Origin: Leptotrichia sp. HSP-342
GTDB taxonomy: Bacteria > Fusobacteriota > Fusobacteriia > Fusobacteriales > Leptotrichiaceae
Direction: 5' to 3'
DNA length: 64,000 nt
Assembly: GCF_041199995.1 (NCBI RefSeq)
Contig: NZ_CP165646.1
Coordinates: forward strand, 2,294,001 to 2,358,000
Below are positions 49,474-59,188 of the stretch, in pieces (positions within the stretch are counted from its first letter, which is position 1; every line of letters starts with the position of its first letter). Made by a program: the position numbers and the translations under genes. Under the pieces are notes generated by a model. It saw nothing but the letters and a program-made list of their open reading frames with translations. It ran no database searches and had not been told where the DNA came from.

Positions 49474-49538
49474 AGAATTGCCCAATAAAAATATTTTTTA
49501 TTTAAAAATTTAATGCTATAAATTTACAAGGCAATTCT
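49474..49538. repeat. Inverted repeat in the eutL-eutH gap
   Basis: AGAATTGCC (49474-49482) and GGCAATTCT (49530-49538) are perfect complements around 47 AT-rich bases that can themselves pair. On the minus strand AAATTTTTATAAA follows. It could be a weak terminator or a folded leader; no promoter is obvious. The gap 49299-49561 holds nothing else I can support. Confidence 0.45.
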
Positions 49539-49561
49539 AGTTTATAACAATGGTTCTTCAA

Positions 49562-50215
49562 TTAATAATTTAATGGATTATCTGCCACAGATTTTACTGC
49601 TTCAGCAAAAGCATCGCACGCAGCTTTACATGCTGACTGACTTCCTGTTAAAAGTGCTCCACCAAAGTTTGTTTCTGAAGGTGGTCCAAAGAACGCAACT
49701 AAACTTACATCTGCTGCTTTTAATGCAACATCTAAAGCGTACATTGCTTCAAGCGGAGGTGCTATTAGGTATGCTAATGATTCCCCTTCTGCAATTCCTG
49801 CTGTTTTTGATAAGTAACTTCCTGTTCTTGATACACAATGTGCATAATATGCAATGCTATCATCATCATTTGCACTTATGAATGCTCCTTCATTTTCAAT
49901 AAAGTCAACTGCTGCAGCTAGTCCACTTTTTACTTCCGCAGGAGTAGGCCCTGACAATATTCCTATTACTTCTCCTGCAAGTTTTGTATTCGCATTTGCA
50001 GCTCCACCATAGAATGATTTTCCGTAAACTACATCAACTACAGCTTTTTTTGTAGCTTCATCAAGTGCAGTATATGTAACATCATCACAATCTGCTGTTA
50101 TAATTCCTATACTTCTATGTCCTTCAGGTAATTCCAGCTCTTTAGCCATATCATTATCTACATTTGGAATTAATCTTACAGCTAGTACATTTGCTTTTAA
50201 TCTATCGCCTTTCAT
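49562..50215 (-). CDS. eutL: Microcompartment shell protein EutL
   Basis: A 217-residue trimeric shell protein with two tandem circularly permuted BMC domains. The N terminus MKGDRLKANVLAVRLIPNVD and the later GKSFYGGAANANTKLAGEVI are family hallmarks. The trimer has a large central pore proposed to be gated. It follows eutC by 44 bases, normal in Firmicutes-type eut operons. Confidence 0.96.
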   Translation of the reverse strand: MKGDRLKANVLAVRLIPNVDNDMAKELELPEGHRSIGIITADCDDVTYTALDEATKKAVVDVVYGKSFYGGAANANTKLAGEVIGILSGPTPAEVKSGLAAAVDFIENEGAFISANDDDSIAYYAHCVSRTGSYLSKTAGIAEGESLAYLIAPPLEAMYALDVALKAADVSLVAFFGPPSETNFGGALLTGSQSACKAACDAFAEAVKSVADNPLNY

Positions 50216-50259
50216 TGTTCCTCCTAAAGTTTTTAATTTTTATTTTTTATTAAGTTAAT

Positions 50260-51186
50260 TTATAATTTTAAATCTTGTCCACTTGCTTTTGCATCAATTA
50301 CTTTCTTAATTAATGTAGCAACGTGAGCTCCTGCTTCTGAAGATGGAGTTCCATCCTTATGAATATTTGAAACAACTGTTCTTTTTGCTTCAGAAATTCC
50401 AGGACGAGCCTTGTAAGTAATGTAGGCACTCATACTTTCCGCAGTTGTAAGTCCAGGACGTTCTCCTATTAATATACAAACTACATCAGCATTTAAAATT
50501 TCTCCAACGTGATCTCCTGCTCCAACTCTTCCATATTTGATAAAAAATGGTGTTCCTGTCTCAATTCCATATCCTTTAAGCCCATTTAACAATGCAGGTA
50601 TTATATTTTTTGCATTTGCTTCAACTGCAGTTGAACTTAATCCATCTGACAATAATATTTGAACTGTTGGATTTTTTTTGCATTTTTCTTCTATTGTCTT
50701 TATTCCTTCTTCAGAAATTCTTCTTCCTAAATCAGGACGCGTGATATATTGGTCTCTGCTTTCACATTCAGTAGTAACTTCAAACAATCCAAGTTCATCA
50801 AGAAATTCTGTAGGTACGTCATTAAACACGGCATCCTGGGCTGCAGCGTGGTCTGCTCTTAATCTTAACAAAACTTCTGTTCTCATTCTTGTTCCAGCTC
50901 TTCCAATTCCAAGTCTTGCAGATGTTTTTTGTTTTAACTTCATATATTCTTCTCTGTCTTCAGGATTATCCACAAGCATTTGATCTTTTATGTTTATTTT
51001 TCCAATATCTCTTACTTCTCCATTTACAATATGCGGATTTTCACGTGGCTCATCTCCGCTTTCGATATAAACTGAGCTTGTACTGACAACTGGCGCTTTT
51101 TCTTCAACAGTTGTTGATGGTTCGTCTATTTTCATTTCACCTATTATTTTTTCAATTACGTCTTTTAGTTCTCTTTCTGATAACAT
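50260..51186 (-). CDS. eutC: Ethanolamine ammonia-lyase small subunit
   Basis: A 308-residue subunit that, with EutB, forms the AdoCbl enzyme splitting ethanolamine into acetaldehyde and ammonia. ARLGIGRAGTRMRTEVLLRL-type sequence near 90-110, DHAAAQDAVFNDV and VCILIGERPGLTTAESMSAY (base-off cobalamin contacts) are conserved. The N-terminal MLSERELKDVIEKIIGEM helix, followed by a Pro/Ser/Thr-rich linker, probably targets the enzyme into the microcompartment. Confidence 0.97.
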   Translation of the reverse strand: MLSERELKDVIEKIIGEMKIDEPSTTVEEKAPVVSTSSVYIESGDEPRENPHIVNGEVRDIGKINIKDQMLVDNPEDREEYMKLKQKTSARLGIGRAGTRMRTEVLLRLRADHAAAQDAVFNDVPTEFLDELGLFEVTTECESRDQYITRPDLGRRISEEGIKTIEEKCKKNPTVQILLSDGLSSTAVEANAKNIIPALLNGLKGYGIETGTPFFIKYGRVGAGDHVGEILNADVVCILIGERPGLTTAESMSAYITYKARPGISEAKRTVVSNIHKDGTPSSEAGAHVATLIKKVIDAKASGQDLKL

Positions 51187-51199
51187 TGATTTTTCCTCC

Positions 51200-52564
51200 C
51201 TATTTTAAGAAAATTGAAGCGTCTCCGGCTCTATCTGTAAGTTTTCCATCTTTCATTATTCCCATTTTTTCTAACCATTGTTCAAAAGGTTTTATAGGTC
51301 TTCTGTTACATAGTTCTCTTAATGTAGCATCATCATGATAAGAAGATGTTTGATAGTTAAGCATTATATCATCTCCTGCAGGAATAGCCATAAAGTAGTT
51401 ACATCCTGCTACTGTTAATAATACTTTCAAGTTTTCGATATCGTTTTGATCTGCTTTCATGTGGTTAGTGTAGCAAGCGTCAACTCCCATTGAAATTCCA
51501 GTAAGTTTACCCATGAAATGATCTTCAAGTCCAGCTCTTATTACTTGTTTACTGTTATACAAATATTCTGGTCCAATAAATCCAACAACCGTATTTACAA
51601 TAAATGGATCAAATTTTTTCGCAAATCCGTAACATCTTGCTTCCATTGTAACCTGATCGCAACCATGGTGAGCATCTGATGACAATTCTGAACCTTGTCC
51701 TGTTTCAAAGTACATTACGTTAGGTCCTGTCGCTGTTCCGTGTTTTAATGCCAAATCTCTTGCTTCCTGAATCATTGTTCCATTTATTCCAAATGCTTCA
51801 TTTCCTTTTTCAGATCCCGCAATACTTTGGAAAACTAAGTCTGTAGGCGCTCCTCTTCTAATTGCTTCCATTTGTGTAGTTACGTGAGCTAATACACATA
51901 TTTGTGTAGGAATTTGCCATTTAGTCTTTATTTCGTGGAATCTGTGCAACACTCTCATAACACTGTCAACACTGTCATCAACTGGGTTTAATCCTAAAAG
52001 AGCATCTCCTTGCCCAAAGCTAAGCCCTTCATAAGTTGATAGCATAATTCCATCTGGATCATCTGTTGTATGGTTAGGCTGCAATCTTGTTGCAAGTATT
52101 CCTTCTCCACCTATTTCAGTATTACAGAATTTTTTAATTCTTATTTTGCTTGCTCCTTGAATAAGGTCCATATTACTCATAAGTTTAGCAACTGCTGCTA
52201 CCATTTCACTTGTAAGACCTTTACTGATTCTCTTTATGTCATCACCACTTGTATGAGAATCTAAAATCCATTCTCTTAATTCACTTACAGTCCAGTTTTT
52301 TATTTCTCCATAAATTTTTTCATTTACAGCATCCTGAATAATTCTTGTAACTTCATCTTCTTCATAAGGTACTGCAGGATTGTTTCTTAAATCTGCCAAT
52401 GTTAACTCAGCCAACACAGCTTTTGCGGCAACTCTTTCTTCCGCTGTACTTGCACTTACTCCCGCAAGTTCATCTCCTGATCTAAATTCACTTGCCTTAT
52501 TCTGTACATCTTTTACAGATTTAAATTCATATGTATGACCGAATAATTTTGTTTTTAATACCAT
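51200..52564 (-). CDS. eutB: Ethanolamine ammonia-lyase large subunit
   Basis: A 454-residue TIM-barrel catalytic subunit. RLQPNHTTDDPDGIMLSTYE, LSFGQGDALLGLNPVDDS, FQSIAGSEKGNEAFGIN and YFETGQGSELSSDAHHG match the AdoCbl and substrate-binding parts of EutB. It lies between eutA (reactivase) and eutC with short gaps, so stoichiometric expression is expected. Confidence 0.98.
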   Translation of the reverse strand: MVLKTKLFGHTYEFKSVKDVQNKASEFRSGDELAGVSASTAEERVAAKAVLAELTLADLRNNPAVPYEEDEVTRIIQDAVNEKIYGEIKNWTVSELREWILDSHTSGDDIKRISKGLTSEMVAAVAKLMSNMDLIQGASKIRIKKFCNTEIGGEGILATRLQPNHTTDDPDGIMLSTYEGLSFGQGDALLGLNPVDDSVDSVMRVLHRFHEIKTKWQIPTQICVLAHVTTQMEAIRRGAPTDLVFQSIAGSEKGNEAFGINGTMIQEARDLALKHGTATGPNVMYFETGQGSELSSDAHHGCDQVTMEARCYGFAKKFDPFIVNTVVGFIGPEYLYNSKQVIRAGLEDHFMGKLTGISMGVDACYTNHMKADQNDIENLKVLLTVAGCNYFMAIPAGDDIMLNYQTSSYHDDATLRELCNRRPIKPFEQWLEKMGIMKDGKLTDRAGDASIFLK

Positions 52565-52594
52565 CTTATTGCCACCTCTCTAAAATTTATTAAT

Positions 52595-54025
52595 TTAATA
52601 ACTGAATACCAATGTTTTTATTACGACAGGCAAAACATTTCCGTTTCCTAGCGGCGCTCCTATATCAATGTAGTCTCCATCTCTTACTTTAACACTATCT
52701 ATACAGATTATGTCATAATCAACAAGCTCCAGTTTCATACATTGTCCAAGGACTTTTGCCATATCATTTTCAACTATGACGATTACAGGATGTTTTTTGT
52801 CATGCTTTCTTTTGATAATATCTGAAATTACTAAAGATAATTCCATTATTTCGTTATATGCCATATTATGCTTTCCTTTAAATGCAAGAGCCACATTTTC
52901 AAGTTCATTTTCAGAACTAAACCAGTCTAGTTTACCTTCTATCACTTTTCCCAGTTCATTAACAGGCAAATTCTCATCTGACTCAGACATTTTTAATACA
53001 GGAATATTTTTTATTGGGAAGATTCCTTCAGTATAAGTAATTGTGCTTCCGCTTATTTCTGTAGTATGGCTTCCTGCTCCAACTACTGTCGCTCCTATTG
53101 TTTCACTTAACTTTAAAGGCTCTATATTCAATTCTTTTAGAACTTTTACAATTTCTTCACCAAGAACTACTCCAATGTCATTATACTTGTACAAATCTTT
53201 TTCTACACGTCCATAGATGAAATCTGCAACTCCTCCAGTAAATGAGTAATGTTGAATGTCTTTATTGTGCTTTCTGAAGTCATTATATGTTACGATTTTA
53301 TGATACAGTTCTGTTTTTGGAAAAATTTCTACACTTTCAAAAATAAGTTGTGCCATTCTTCTTGTTATTTTTCTCAAATCAGATTCACTTATAGGTTTTC
53401 CTAGTTCCAGCTTTACATTCACATCTTCAGCAATATCGTACATTTTTTTGAAAATATAACGTGTATTCCTGTTTTCATCAAATTTTATAAGTCGTCCTCC
53501 TATATCAAGGCAAGTAGTGTCTTCCACTTCTCCCCTGTTAAAGACAACATTATTTGTAGTACCTCCTCCTATATCAAAGTTTACGATACTTGTATTTTTT
53601 TCTTCAGAATATCCATAGGCTCCCGAACCTTTTCCAGCAATAATGCTTTCAAGATCAGGTCCTGCAGTTGCTACAACAAAATCTCCTGCCATTCCACTAA
53701 GTATCTGCAATACTTCCTTAGCGTTTTCCTTTCTTGCAGTATCTCCTGTTATTATTACAGCTCCTGTTGAAACATCCTTATATTGTATATTTGCTTTTTT
53801 GTATTCAGATTCTATTATTTCCTTAACTCTTTTTGCATCTATTTTTGTTTCATTTTCTAATGGGGTAATATAAATTTCACTTCTGTAAACAACTTCTTTT
53901 CCTATTATTTTTATTTGAGGAGCTGTAAAAGCGCTTCCTCTATTTTCTATATATATCTTTGAAAAAATAAGCTGTGTTGTGGAAGTTCCAATGTCTATCC
54001 CCACACTTAGTATTTCTTCTGTCAT
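52595..54025 (-). CDS. eutA: Ethanolamine ammonia-lyase reactivating factor EutA
   Basis: A 476-residue protein of the ASKHA (Hsp70-like) ATPase fold. [16 protein letters not shown] (about 8-23) is the phosphate-1 motif and [15 protein letters not shown] the phosphate-2 motif. It releases damaged cobalamin from EutBC so that fresh AdoCbl can bind. It precedes eutB by 31 bases, which fits this role. Confidence 0.95.
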   Translation of the reverse strand: MTEEILSVGIDIGTSTTQLIFSKIYIENRGSAFTAPQIKIIGKEVVYRSEIYITPLENETKIDAKRVKEIIESEYKKANIQYKDVSTGAVIITGDTARKENAKEVLQILSGMAGDFVVATAGPDLESIIAGKGSGAYGYSEEKNTSIVNFDIGGGTTNNVVFNRGEVEDTTCLDIGGRLIKFDENRNTRYIFKKMYDIAEDVNVKLELGKPISESDLRKITRRMAQLIFESVEIFPKTELYHKIVTYNDFRKHNKDIQHYSFTGGVADFIYGRVEKDLYKYNDIGVVLGEEIVKVLKELNIEPLKLSETIGATVVGAGSHTTEISGSTITYTEGIFPIKNIPVLKMSESDENLPVNELGKVIEGKLDWFSSENELENVALAFKGKHNMAYNEIMELSLVISDIIKRKHDKKHPVIVIVENDMAKVLGQCMKLELVDYDIICIDSVKVRDGDYIDIGAPLGNGNVLPVVIKTLVFSY

Positions 54026-54051
54026 CTCAAGACTCCTTTGTCTTTAAATCA

Positions 54052-55455
54052 TCAATTTTCAAATCCAAAACTAATCTCAGTTCCTTTATTACCAGTCTTT
54101 ATATCCAGATTCCCATAAAGTTTCTCTTTCACAAGACTTTTAACTATTTGCAGTCCAATGCTTCCTTTTTCAAAATCTCTTTCATCCATTCCTATTCCAT
54201 TATCACTTATGGAAATACGGGATTTTATTTCCCCTCTTTTCACTTTTATTATTATTTGTCCTTTAGTTTTTCCTTTAAAGGCATGCTTTATACAATTTTC
54301 TACAAGTTCGTTTACTATCAAGGCTATTGTTGTTGCCTTATCTGAACTTATTTCAAAGTTGTCTCCAATGACATCTATTTTAAGTTTCAGATGCCCGTCT
54401 AAATTCTCTCTCACTGAATTTTTCAGAATCTTATTTATAACTTCCTTTATTTCAAGCTCATCAAATCCATTCTGTGCAAGCAGTTCATGAGTAACTGAAA
54501 TACTTAAAATCCTATTTATACTATCACTAAATGCAGCCTTTACAGCTTTATCATCAGTCTTTCTAGCCTGTATTCTAAGTAAACTTGCTATTGTCTGCAA
54601 ATTGTTCTTTACTCGATGGTGTATTTCCTTTATTGCAACAGATTTTAGAACTAATTCCTTTTCCTTCACTTTAATTTCAGTAATATCTTTTATAAATAAG
54701 ACTACATTTTTAACGCTCTTTGTTTCCTTTACTAATATATATTCAAGACTAAGAACCATATTTGATATATTTATATCAGATCTTTTATTTACTTTTCCAC
54801 TTAGCACATCTTCAAATTCAACATTATCAATTACAATATTATCAAATTTTTCTCCAAGGAAAGAATCCTTATAGCCAATTTTTCTGTAAACATATTTTGC
54901 TCTGGAATTAGCATATATGCATATACCTTCCTCGTTAAAGATTATAATTCCATCATTTATATAGTCAATAATTTTCCGCTCTCGCATCATTCCAACAGAA
55001 CTCATAAGTATATCATCAGTTGCATTGTTCAAAAAGCTCAGTCCCTTGCCGATATTTTCCTCATTCATTCTTTCTTCAACTATAAGAACGGCTATTATTT
55101 TTCCATCCTGTTCATCACTTCTTATAGGTACTACATTTTGTGTTACACTTTTATTTTCTTGCGTCAACGCCTTATAATCTCTTGATGGATGCCCAGTTTC
55201 AAGAGTTCTAAGTACAGCTGGTTCATTTTTCCTATAGGCAAATTTTCCTACTACACTTTGAGTATAGCTTGATCCTATTCTTGGTTTTGCCTCAGCAACT
55301 ACAATTGCTGTATCTCTATTTTCTGTCATGCAGTCTATAAATACATCTGCCTTTAGAAGTTTACTCATTACAGGCAGCCCTTCACATATTTTTTCCAGCT
55401 TTTCAATATCTTTATTTGAAAGTTGCGTATATTGTCTACATATCGTTCTAAGCAT
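54052..55455 (-). CDS. eutW: Ethanolamine sensor histidine kinase EutW
   Basis: A cytoplasmic sensor kinase of about 467 residues. The N-terminal ethanolamine-sensing domain (with RIGSSYTQSVVGKFAYRKN) is followed by a PAS-like region (IIFNEEGICIYANSRAKYVY), the phosphoacceptor EIHHRVKNNLQTIASLL of the HisKA_2 type and the ATPase NELVENCIKHAF with the G-box GIGMDERDFEKGSIGL. It phosphorylates EutV in response to ethanolamine. I prefer the ATG with GGAGATGAAG before it (55455); both candidate starts overlap eutV. Confidence 0.93.
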   Translation of the reverse strand: MLRTICRQYTQLSNKDIEKLEKICEGLPVMSKLLKADVFIDCMTENRDTAIVVAEAKPRIGSSYTQSVVGKFAYRKNEPAVLRTLETGHPSRDYKALTQENKSVTQNVVPIRSDEQDGKIIAVLIVEERMNEENIGKGLSFLNNATDDILMSSVGMMRERKIIDYINDGIIIFNEEGICIYANSRAKYVYRKIGYKDSFLGEKFDNIVIDNVEFEDVLSGKVNKRSDINISNMVLSLEYILVKETKSVKNVVLFIKDITEIKVKEKELVLKSVAIKEIHHRVKNNLQTIASLLRIQARKTDDKAVKAAFSDSINRILSISVTHELLAQNGFDELEIKEVINKILKNSVRENLDGHLKLKIDVIGDNFEISSDKATTIALIVNELVENCIKHAFKGKTKGQIIIKVKRGEIKSRISISDNGIGMDERDFEKGSIGLQIVKSLVKEKLYGNLDIKTGNKGTEISFGFEN

Positions 55456-56026
55456 CTTCATCTCCAGATAAAATTATAATATCTGCTATTTTTCCCATGT
55501 CACATCTTTTATTCATACTAAGCGTTCTTATGTATTCATATGCCTCATTTTCAGTAAAGTTTCTTGTTTTCATCAAAATACTTTTGGCAATATCAATTTT
55601 TTTTCTATCCTCCAGCTTCTGACTTGTTTTTAAATATTTTTTTTCCAGCTTTTCAAATTCTTCTTGCTTATTAAATATGATTTCAAGATTAGGAATAAAG
55701 GATTTTTCATCAATGGGTTTTACTATATATCCTATTATTCCTATATTCTTGGCTTCTTCTATAAATTCCTTATTGGAATAGGCTGTGAGTAAAACAATAC
55801 CTCTAGACAATTTTTCCTCTGTTATGACTTTTGCTGCTTTCAGTCCATCAAGTATCGGCATTTTGACATCCATTATTACAAAATCAGGTTTATATTTTCT
55901 GCTCTGCTCAATTGCATCAAATCCGTCTCCCGCCTGAGCGACTACATCATAATTTGCTTCTTTCAATATTTCACATATATCCATTCTTGTTATCGGCTCA
56001 TCATCTACAACTATTATTTTTCTCAT
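55448..56026 (-). CDS. eutV: Response regulator EutV with ANTAR RNA-binding domain
   Basis: A 192-residue regulator. The receiver domain has VVDDEP, the phosphoacceptor Asp53 in FVIMDVKMP and the conserved Lys in YIVKPID. The C-terminal ANTAR domain (about 135-185: KIDIAKSILMKTRNFTENEA) binds paired hairpins in nascent eut mRNA and prevents termination. In other species its targets lie before eut genes. I see a structured leader before eutG but no textbook tandem hairpin-terminator in this window. Confidence 0.95.
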   Translation of the reverse strand: MRKIIVVDDEPITRMDICEILKEANYDVVAQAGDGFDAIEQSRKYKPDFVIMDVKMPILDGLKAAKVITEEKLSRGIVLLTAYSNKEFIEEAKNIGIIGYIVKPIDEKSFIPNLEIIFNKQEEFEKLEKKYLKTSQKLEDRKKIDIAKSILMKTRNFTENEAYEYIRTLSMNKRCDMGKIADIIILSGDEDA

Positions 56027-56047
56027 CTTTTTTCCTTTTCCTCAAAT

Positions 56048-57166
56048 TTAATATAAATCTGTCAGTAGCTGCTTCATTTCTATTCTGCTAAATCTTCTTG
56101 GGTTTTCCCCAGTACACATATCATTTTCTATCTGATCAATTACGCTTTCCATTTCTGAAAAATATTGATCTTCAGGTATACCAAGCTCTCTTAAACTACC
56201 TGGTATTGACATTTTAGCAGCTCGCATTTTAATAGCTTTTGCTAAAATTTGTACTCCTTCTGCATCTTCCTTAGGTGCAAATCCCAATGCTTCAGCAATT
56301 TCACGATAATATCTAGCCGCATTCTTATTTTGTGCATTAAACTCTATAACTTTTGGCATTATTATCGCATTAAGCCGTCCATGCGGTTTATGAAATCTTG
56401 CGCCTAGCGAATGTGCTATACTGTGGTTTATTCCCAGTCCTGCATTGCTAAATGCTACTCCTGCCATACATGAAGCAATCTGTAAATCAATTCTTTCTCT
56501 TTCAAGTTCAGGATTTTCAAAGTTGCTTACTAAATCAGCAAAAACAGTTTTTATTGCTCCTATGGCAAGTGTATTTGTAAACAAGTTTCTAGATCTTGAA
56601 ACGTAAGCTTCTATAGCATGTGTCAAAACATCCATTCCTGTATCCGCAATTATTGATGGCGGAAGAGTTTTTATAAACTCTGGATTTAAAATTGCTATAT
56701 CAGGCAGCATTTCACTGTCACTTAGCGGTATTTTTTTGCTTTGAGTTGTAACAACTGCATAAGATGTTACTTCTGAACCTGTTCCACTTGTTGTTGGTAC
56801 TGCTATGAATTTAGGCTTTTTATATTCCCCCATTGCCTTTTTTATCTTATTTGTAAAATAAATCATTGATTTACAGGCATCTATCGGTGATCCTCCTCCT
56901 AGTGCTATTATGCAGTCAGGATCATAAGCACTAAGCTCAAGCATACCCTTTATAATTTCTTCATCTGTGGGATCTGGTTTAACATCCGAATATATTTTAG
57001 CATCTATTCCTCTTGATTTTAAGATATTTGTTATTCTATTCACTACTTTTAGTTTGACCATATTCTCGTCTGTTACTAAAAATACTTTTTCGATTTCCAT
57101 TATTCTTAATATATCCAAAGAATTAGCACCATAATGAATATCCGGCTTTATTTGAAATAAACCCAT
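56048..57166 (-). CDS. eutG: Iron-type alcohol dehydrogenase EutG
   Basis: A 372-residue group III alcohol dehydrogenase that reduces acetaldehyde to ethanol and regenerates NAD inside the microcompartment. ALGGGSPIDACKSMIYF is the nucleotide loop, TTSGTGSEVTSYAVVT follows, and the metal ligands lie in VLTHAIEAYVS and GINHSIAHSLGARFHKPHGR. I start at the ATG at 57166 with AAAGGAAG upstream; a GTG three codons earlier is possible. Confidence 0.93.
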   Translation of the reverse strand: MGLFQIKPDIHYGANSLDILRIMEIEKVFLVTDENMVKLKVVNRITNILKSRGIDAKIYSDVKPDPTDEEIIKGMLELSAYDPDCIIALGGGSPIDACKSMIYFTNKIKKAMGEYKKPKFIAVPTTSGTGSEVTSYAVVTTQSKKIPLSDSEMLPDIAILNPEFIKTLPPSIIADTGMDVLTHAIEAYVSRSRNLFTNTLAIGAIKTVFADLVSNFENPELERERIDLQIASCMAGVAFSNAGLGINHSIAHSLGARFHKPHGRLNAIIMPKVIEFNAQNKNAARYYREIAEALGFAPKEDAEGVQILAKAIKMRAAKMSIPGSLRELGIPEDQYFSEMESVIDQIENDMCTGENPRRFSRIEMKQLLTDLY

Positions 57167-57191
57167 TAAATCCACTTCCTTTCTATTGTGC

Positions 57192-57280
57192 TCTCAATCT
57201 TCATAATATTTAGCCAATAAATCTAAATAGTCTAGAGTTGAGAAAATAGTTATTACTTTTAAATTTTATTCTAAAGTAAT
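57192..57280 (-). promoter_or_regulatory. Structured leader before eutG
   Basis: Three nested or successive stems can form: 57252-57259 with 57273-57280 (8 bp), 57207-57213 with 57223-57229 (TATTTAG/CTAAATA, 9-base loop) and an outer stem 57192-57197 with 57238-57243 (TCTCAA/TTGAGA). No T-run follows. The gap is otherwise empty. Confidence 0.35.
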
Positions 57281-57284
57281 CTTA

Positions 57285-57587
57285 CTATAATTCCTTTATT
57301 TTGGATAATATTTTTCGGATTGTGTCAGAATCTGTAATTTTGTAATTTTTTACAAGTATTTCAATTACTTTCTTTTCCAAATCCTCACAATCTCTTGTAT
57401 TTTTTCTGATTTCATTTCCCGATGCAGAGTTTGACACGCCACAAGTCTTTTCGTATCTCACTTCTATTCCTTGTTCTCTGATCATGTCTTTTGCTCCGGG
57501 AGTAATAATCATATCAGCCTGAACCACCAGTTCCTTATCTTGAATATATTCAAAAAGATTTTTTACTGTTATCAATCTTTTTCCCAT
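57285..57587 (-). CDS. Small eut-operon protein of unknown function
   Basis: A 100-residue protein. The N-terminal part contains ADMIITPGAKDMIREQGIEV, a motif like the start of EutT and the N-terminal region of EutQ (ITP-A-D-ARE-GI-I), which in those proteins precedes the main domain. Here the main domain is missing and is replaced by a charged helical C terminus (KKVIEILVKNYKITDSDTIR). It begins five bases after eutN. It may be a remnant or a stand-alone adaptor. Confidence 0.65.
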   Translation of the reverse strand: MGKRLITVKNLFEYIQDKELVVQADMIITPGAKDMIREQGIEVRYEKTCGVSNSASGNEIRKNTRDCEDLEKKVIEILVKNYKITDSDTIRKILSKIKEL

Positions 57588-57591
57588 TTTT

Positions 57592-57861
57592 TTACTCCTT
57601 TTCCGATTCCAAACTGTCTATTATTCCTACAATAGTCGCATCTACAGGAGTTTCAGCATCAAATACATGTCTTGCAGAACTTCCAGTAACAATTATTACC
57701 TTATCGCCCTGTCCAGCACCAATATAATCGGCTGCAACCATTTTTCTGCTTCCATGACCTTCACCTGTACCTTCCACTTCAACTACCATAAGTTTTAGTC
57801 CTCTTAGCTTTTCATCCTTTCTTGTTGCCCAGACATTATCTACAACTTTTCCAATTAACAT
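57592..57861 (-). CDS. eutN: Microcompartment vertex protein EutN
   Basis: An 89-residue pentameric EutN/CcmL-type vertex protein from the ATG at 57861, after AGAGGACA. MLIGKVVDNVWATRKDEKL, GAGQGDKVIIVTGSSAR and ETPVDATIVGIID are family hallmarks. It closes the twelve vertices of the icosahedral shell. Confidence 0.95.
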   Translation of the reverse strand: MLIGKVVDNVWATRKDEKLRGLKLMVVEVEGTGEGHGSRKMVAADYIGAGQGDKVIIVTGSSARHVFDAETPVDATIVGIIDSLESEKE

Positions 57862-57862
57862 G

Positions 57863-58507
57863 TTATTGTCCTCTTTCATAGCAAAGTTCAATGCTATTTT
57901 CTTTTATATAATCCATCGCAAGGGAAGTCACTTTAGATTTTGCATCAACTTCAAGTATCTGATTTTTTAATCCTAGCTTTCTAAGTCTGCTTTCTGTTAC
58001 CAAACCTTTTAGATACACTTTTTCTTTAGCATCAAAAGCATTTTTCACTTCTGTTCTTTTCACAACCTTTATTCCAAATTCTTGAACTTTTTTGACATAT
58101 TCATCATAAAGGCTTATTAATGCAGCAGGTTTAGTATATTTTTTATATTCCAGCCCTTCTTCCACAAGCAGAACTTCTCCTTCATTAAAAAGAAATTCTG
58201 TTATGATACTTTTTTTCCCTTGTGAGAGATCAATTAAATCATTTATTCCAAGAGTTGATACAACAAGTCTCTTTTTATTTTCATTTTTTTCTATTTCTTC
58301 CCATGTACTGTCCAACTTTATGTTGTCTACAACTGATGTCTCTTTTTTAAGTTCATCCTTCAAGACTTCATCATTTCCTAAAAAAGCTGTTATTATTGAT
58401 TTTTCAGGAGAATGTTTGATATTTTCAGATAAACTTTGATTTTCTCTTTTGGCAATTTCCTTTAATACTTCCCTTGCAAGCACTTCTATTAAATCTTGAG
58501 TATCCAT
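57863..58507 (-). CDS. Conserved eut-operon protein of unknown role (TIGR02536-like)
   Basis: A 214-residue protein from the ATG at 58507, preceded by AGGAG. The N-terminal amphipathic helix DTQDLIEVLAREVLKEIAK looks like a microcompartment encapsulation peptide. The rest (LVVSTLGINDLIDLSQGKKS, GLVTESRLRKLGLKN) resembles the poorly known family I recall as TIGR02536, found only with eut compartments outside Proteobacteria. No catalytic motif is obvious. It overlaps or abuts eutN (1-base gap). Confidence 0.75.
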   Translation of the reverse strand: MDTQDLIEVLAREVLKEIAKRENQSLSENIKHSPEKSIITAFLGNDEVLKDELKKETSVVDNIKLDSTWEEIEKNENKKRLVVSTLGINDLIDLSQGKKSIITEFLFNEGEVLLVEEGLEYKKYTKPAALISLYDEYVKKVQEFGIKVVKRTEVKNAFDAKEKVYLKGLVTESRLRKLGLKNQILEVDAKSKVTSLAMDYIKENSIELCYERGQ

Positions 58508-58529
58508 TTCATCTCCTGCCCTTTTCACT

Positions 58530-59168
58530 TTAATCTTTTACAATGCTTCCAGTTACTCCTGAAGTATATCCACAAGCATTTGCTTCATCAAAATCAATAT
58601 GCATGCTCAATCTGAAACTGTCCTTTACTCTTATTAAAACATCATCAAATATTAATGGTCTGTCACTATGAATTTTTACTTTCACAGTTTCACCATCATT
58701 TACAGAAAATCTTTTTGCATCTTCACTTGTCATGTGTATATGTCTTCTTGCGACTATAAGCCCTTTATCCAACTGTATATATTTATCACCTACACCTATA
58801 AGTATTCCTGGTGTCCCTTCAATTTTTCCACTTTCTCTTATTACTCCTTTGACTCCAATTTCACGGCAGTCAGTAAGTGATAACTCCACTTGAGAAAAAT
58901 TTCTGCATGGTCCTAATATTGCAACACTCGAAAATTCTCCTTTTGGTCCAATTACTCTGACTCTTTCCTTTGCGGCAAACTGTCCAGGCTGTGATAAATC
59001 TTTTACAGGTGTCAATTCATATCCTTCTCCAAAAAGTGCTTCCACGTGTTCTTTAGTAAGGTGCACATGACGACCTGATGCTTCCACCATAAAGGTATCT
59101 TTTTTTTCTGTTGTCAGAATTTCCTGCAACTTATCTCTTATTATTCTCTCCAATTCATTTCTGTCCAT
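58530..59168 (-). CDS. pduL: Phosphate acyltransferase PduL type (acetyl-CoA to acetyl phosphate)
   Basis: A 212-residue enzyme from the ATG at 59168 (GGGAGA). The two-half barrel carries Zn-binding motifs EASGRHVHLTKEHVEALFG and LIVARRHIHMTSEDAKRF. GPCRNFSQVELSLTDCREIG is also conserved. It converts acetyl-CoA from EutE into acetyl phosphate and frees CoA for recycling. It takes the place of the classical EutD phosphotransacetylase, as in many anaerobes. The N-terminal LERIIRDKLQEILTTE could be the compartment-targeting helix. Confidence 0.93.
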   Translation of the reverse strand: MDRNELERIIRDKLQEILTTEKKDTFMVEASGRHVHLTKEHVEALFGEGYELTPVKDLSQPGQFAAKERVRVIGPKGEFSSVAILGPCRNFSQVELSLTDCREIGVKGVIRESGKIEGTPGILIGVGDKYIQLDKGLIVARRHIHMTSEDAKRFSVNDGETVKVKIHSDRPLIFDDVLIRVKDSFRLSMHIDFDEANACGYTSGVTGSIVKD

Positions 59169-59188
59169 AATATCTCCCAATTCAGAGC

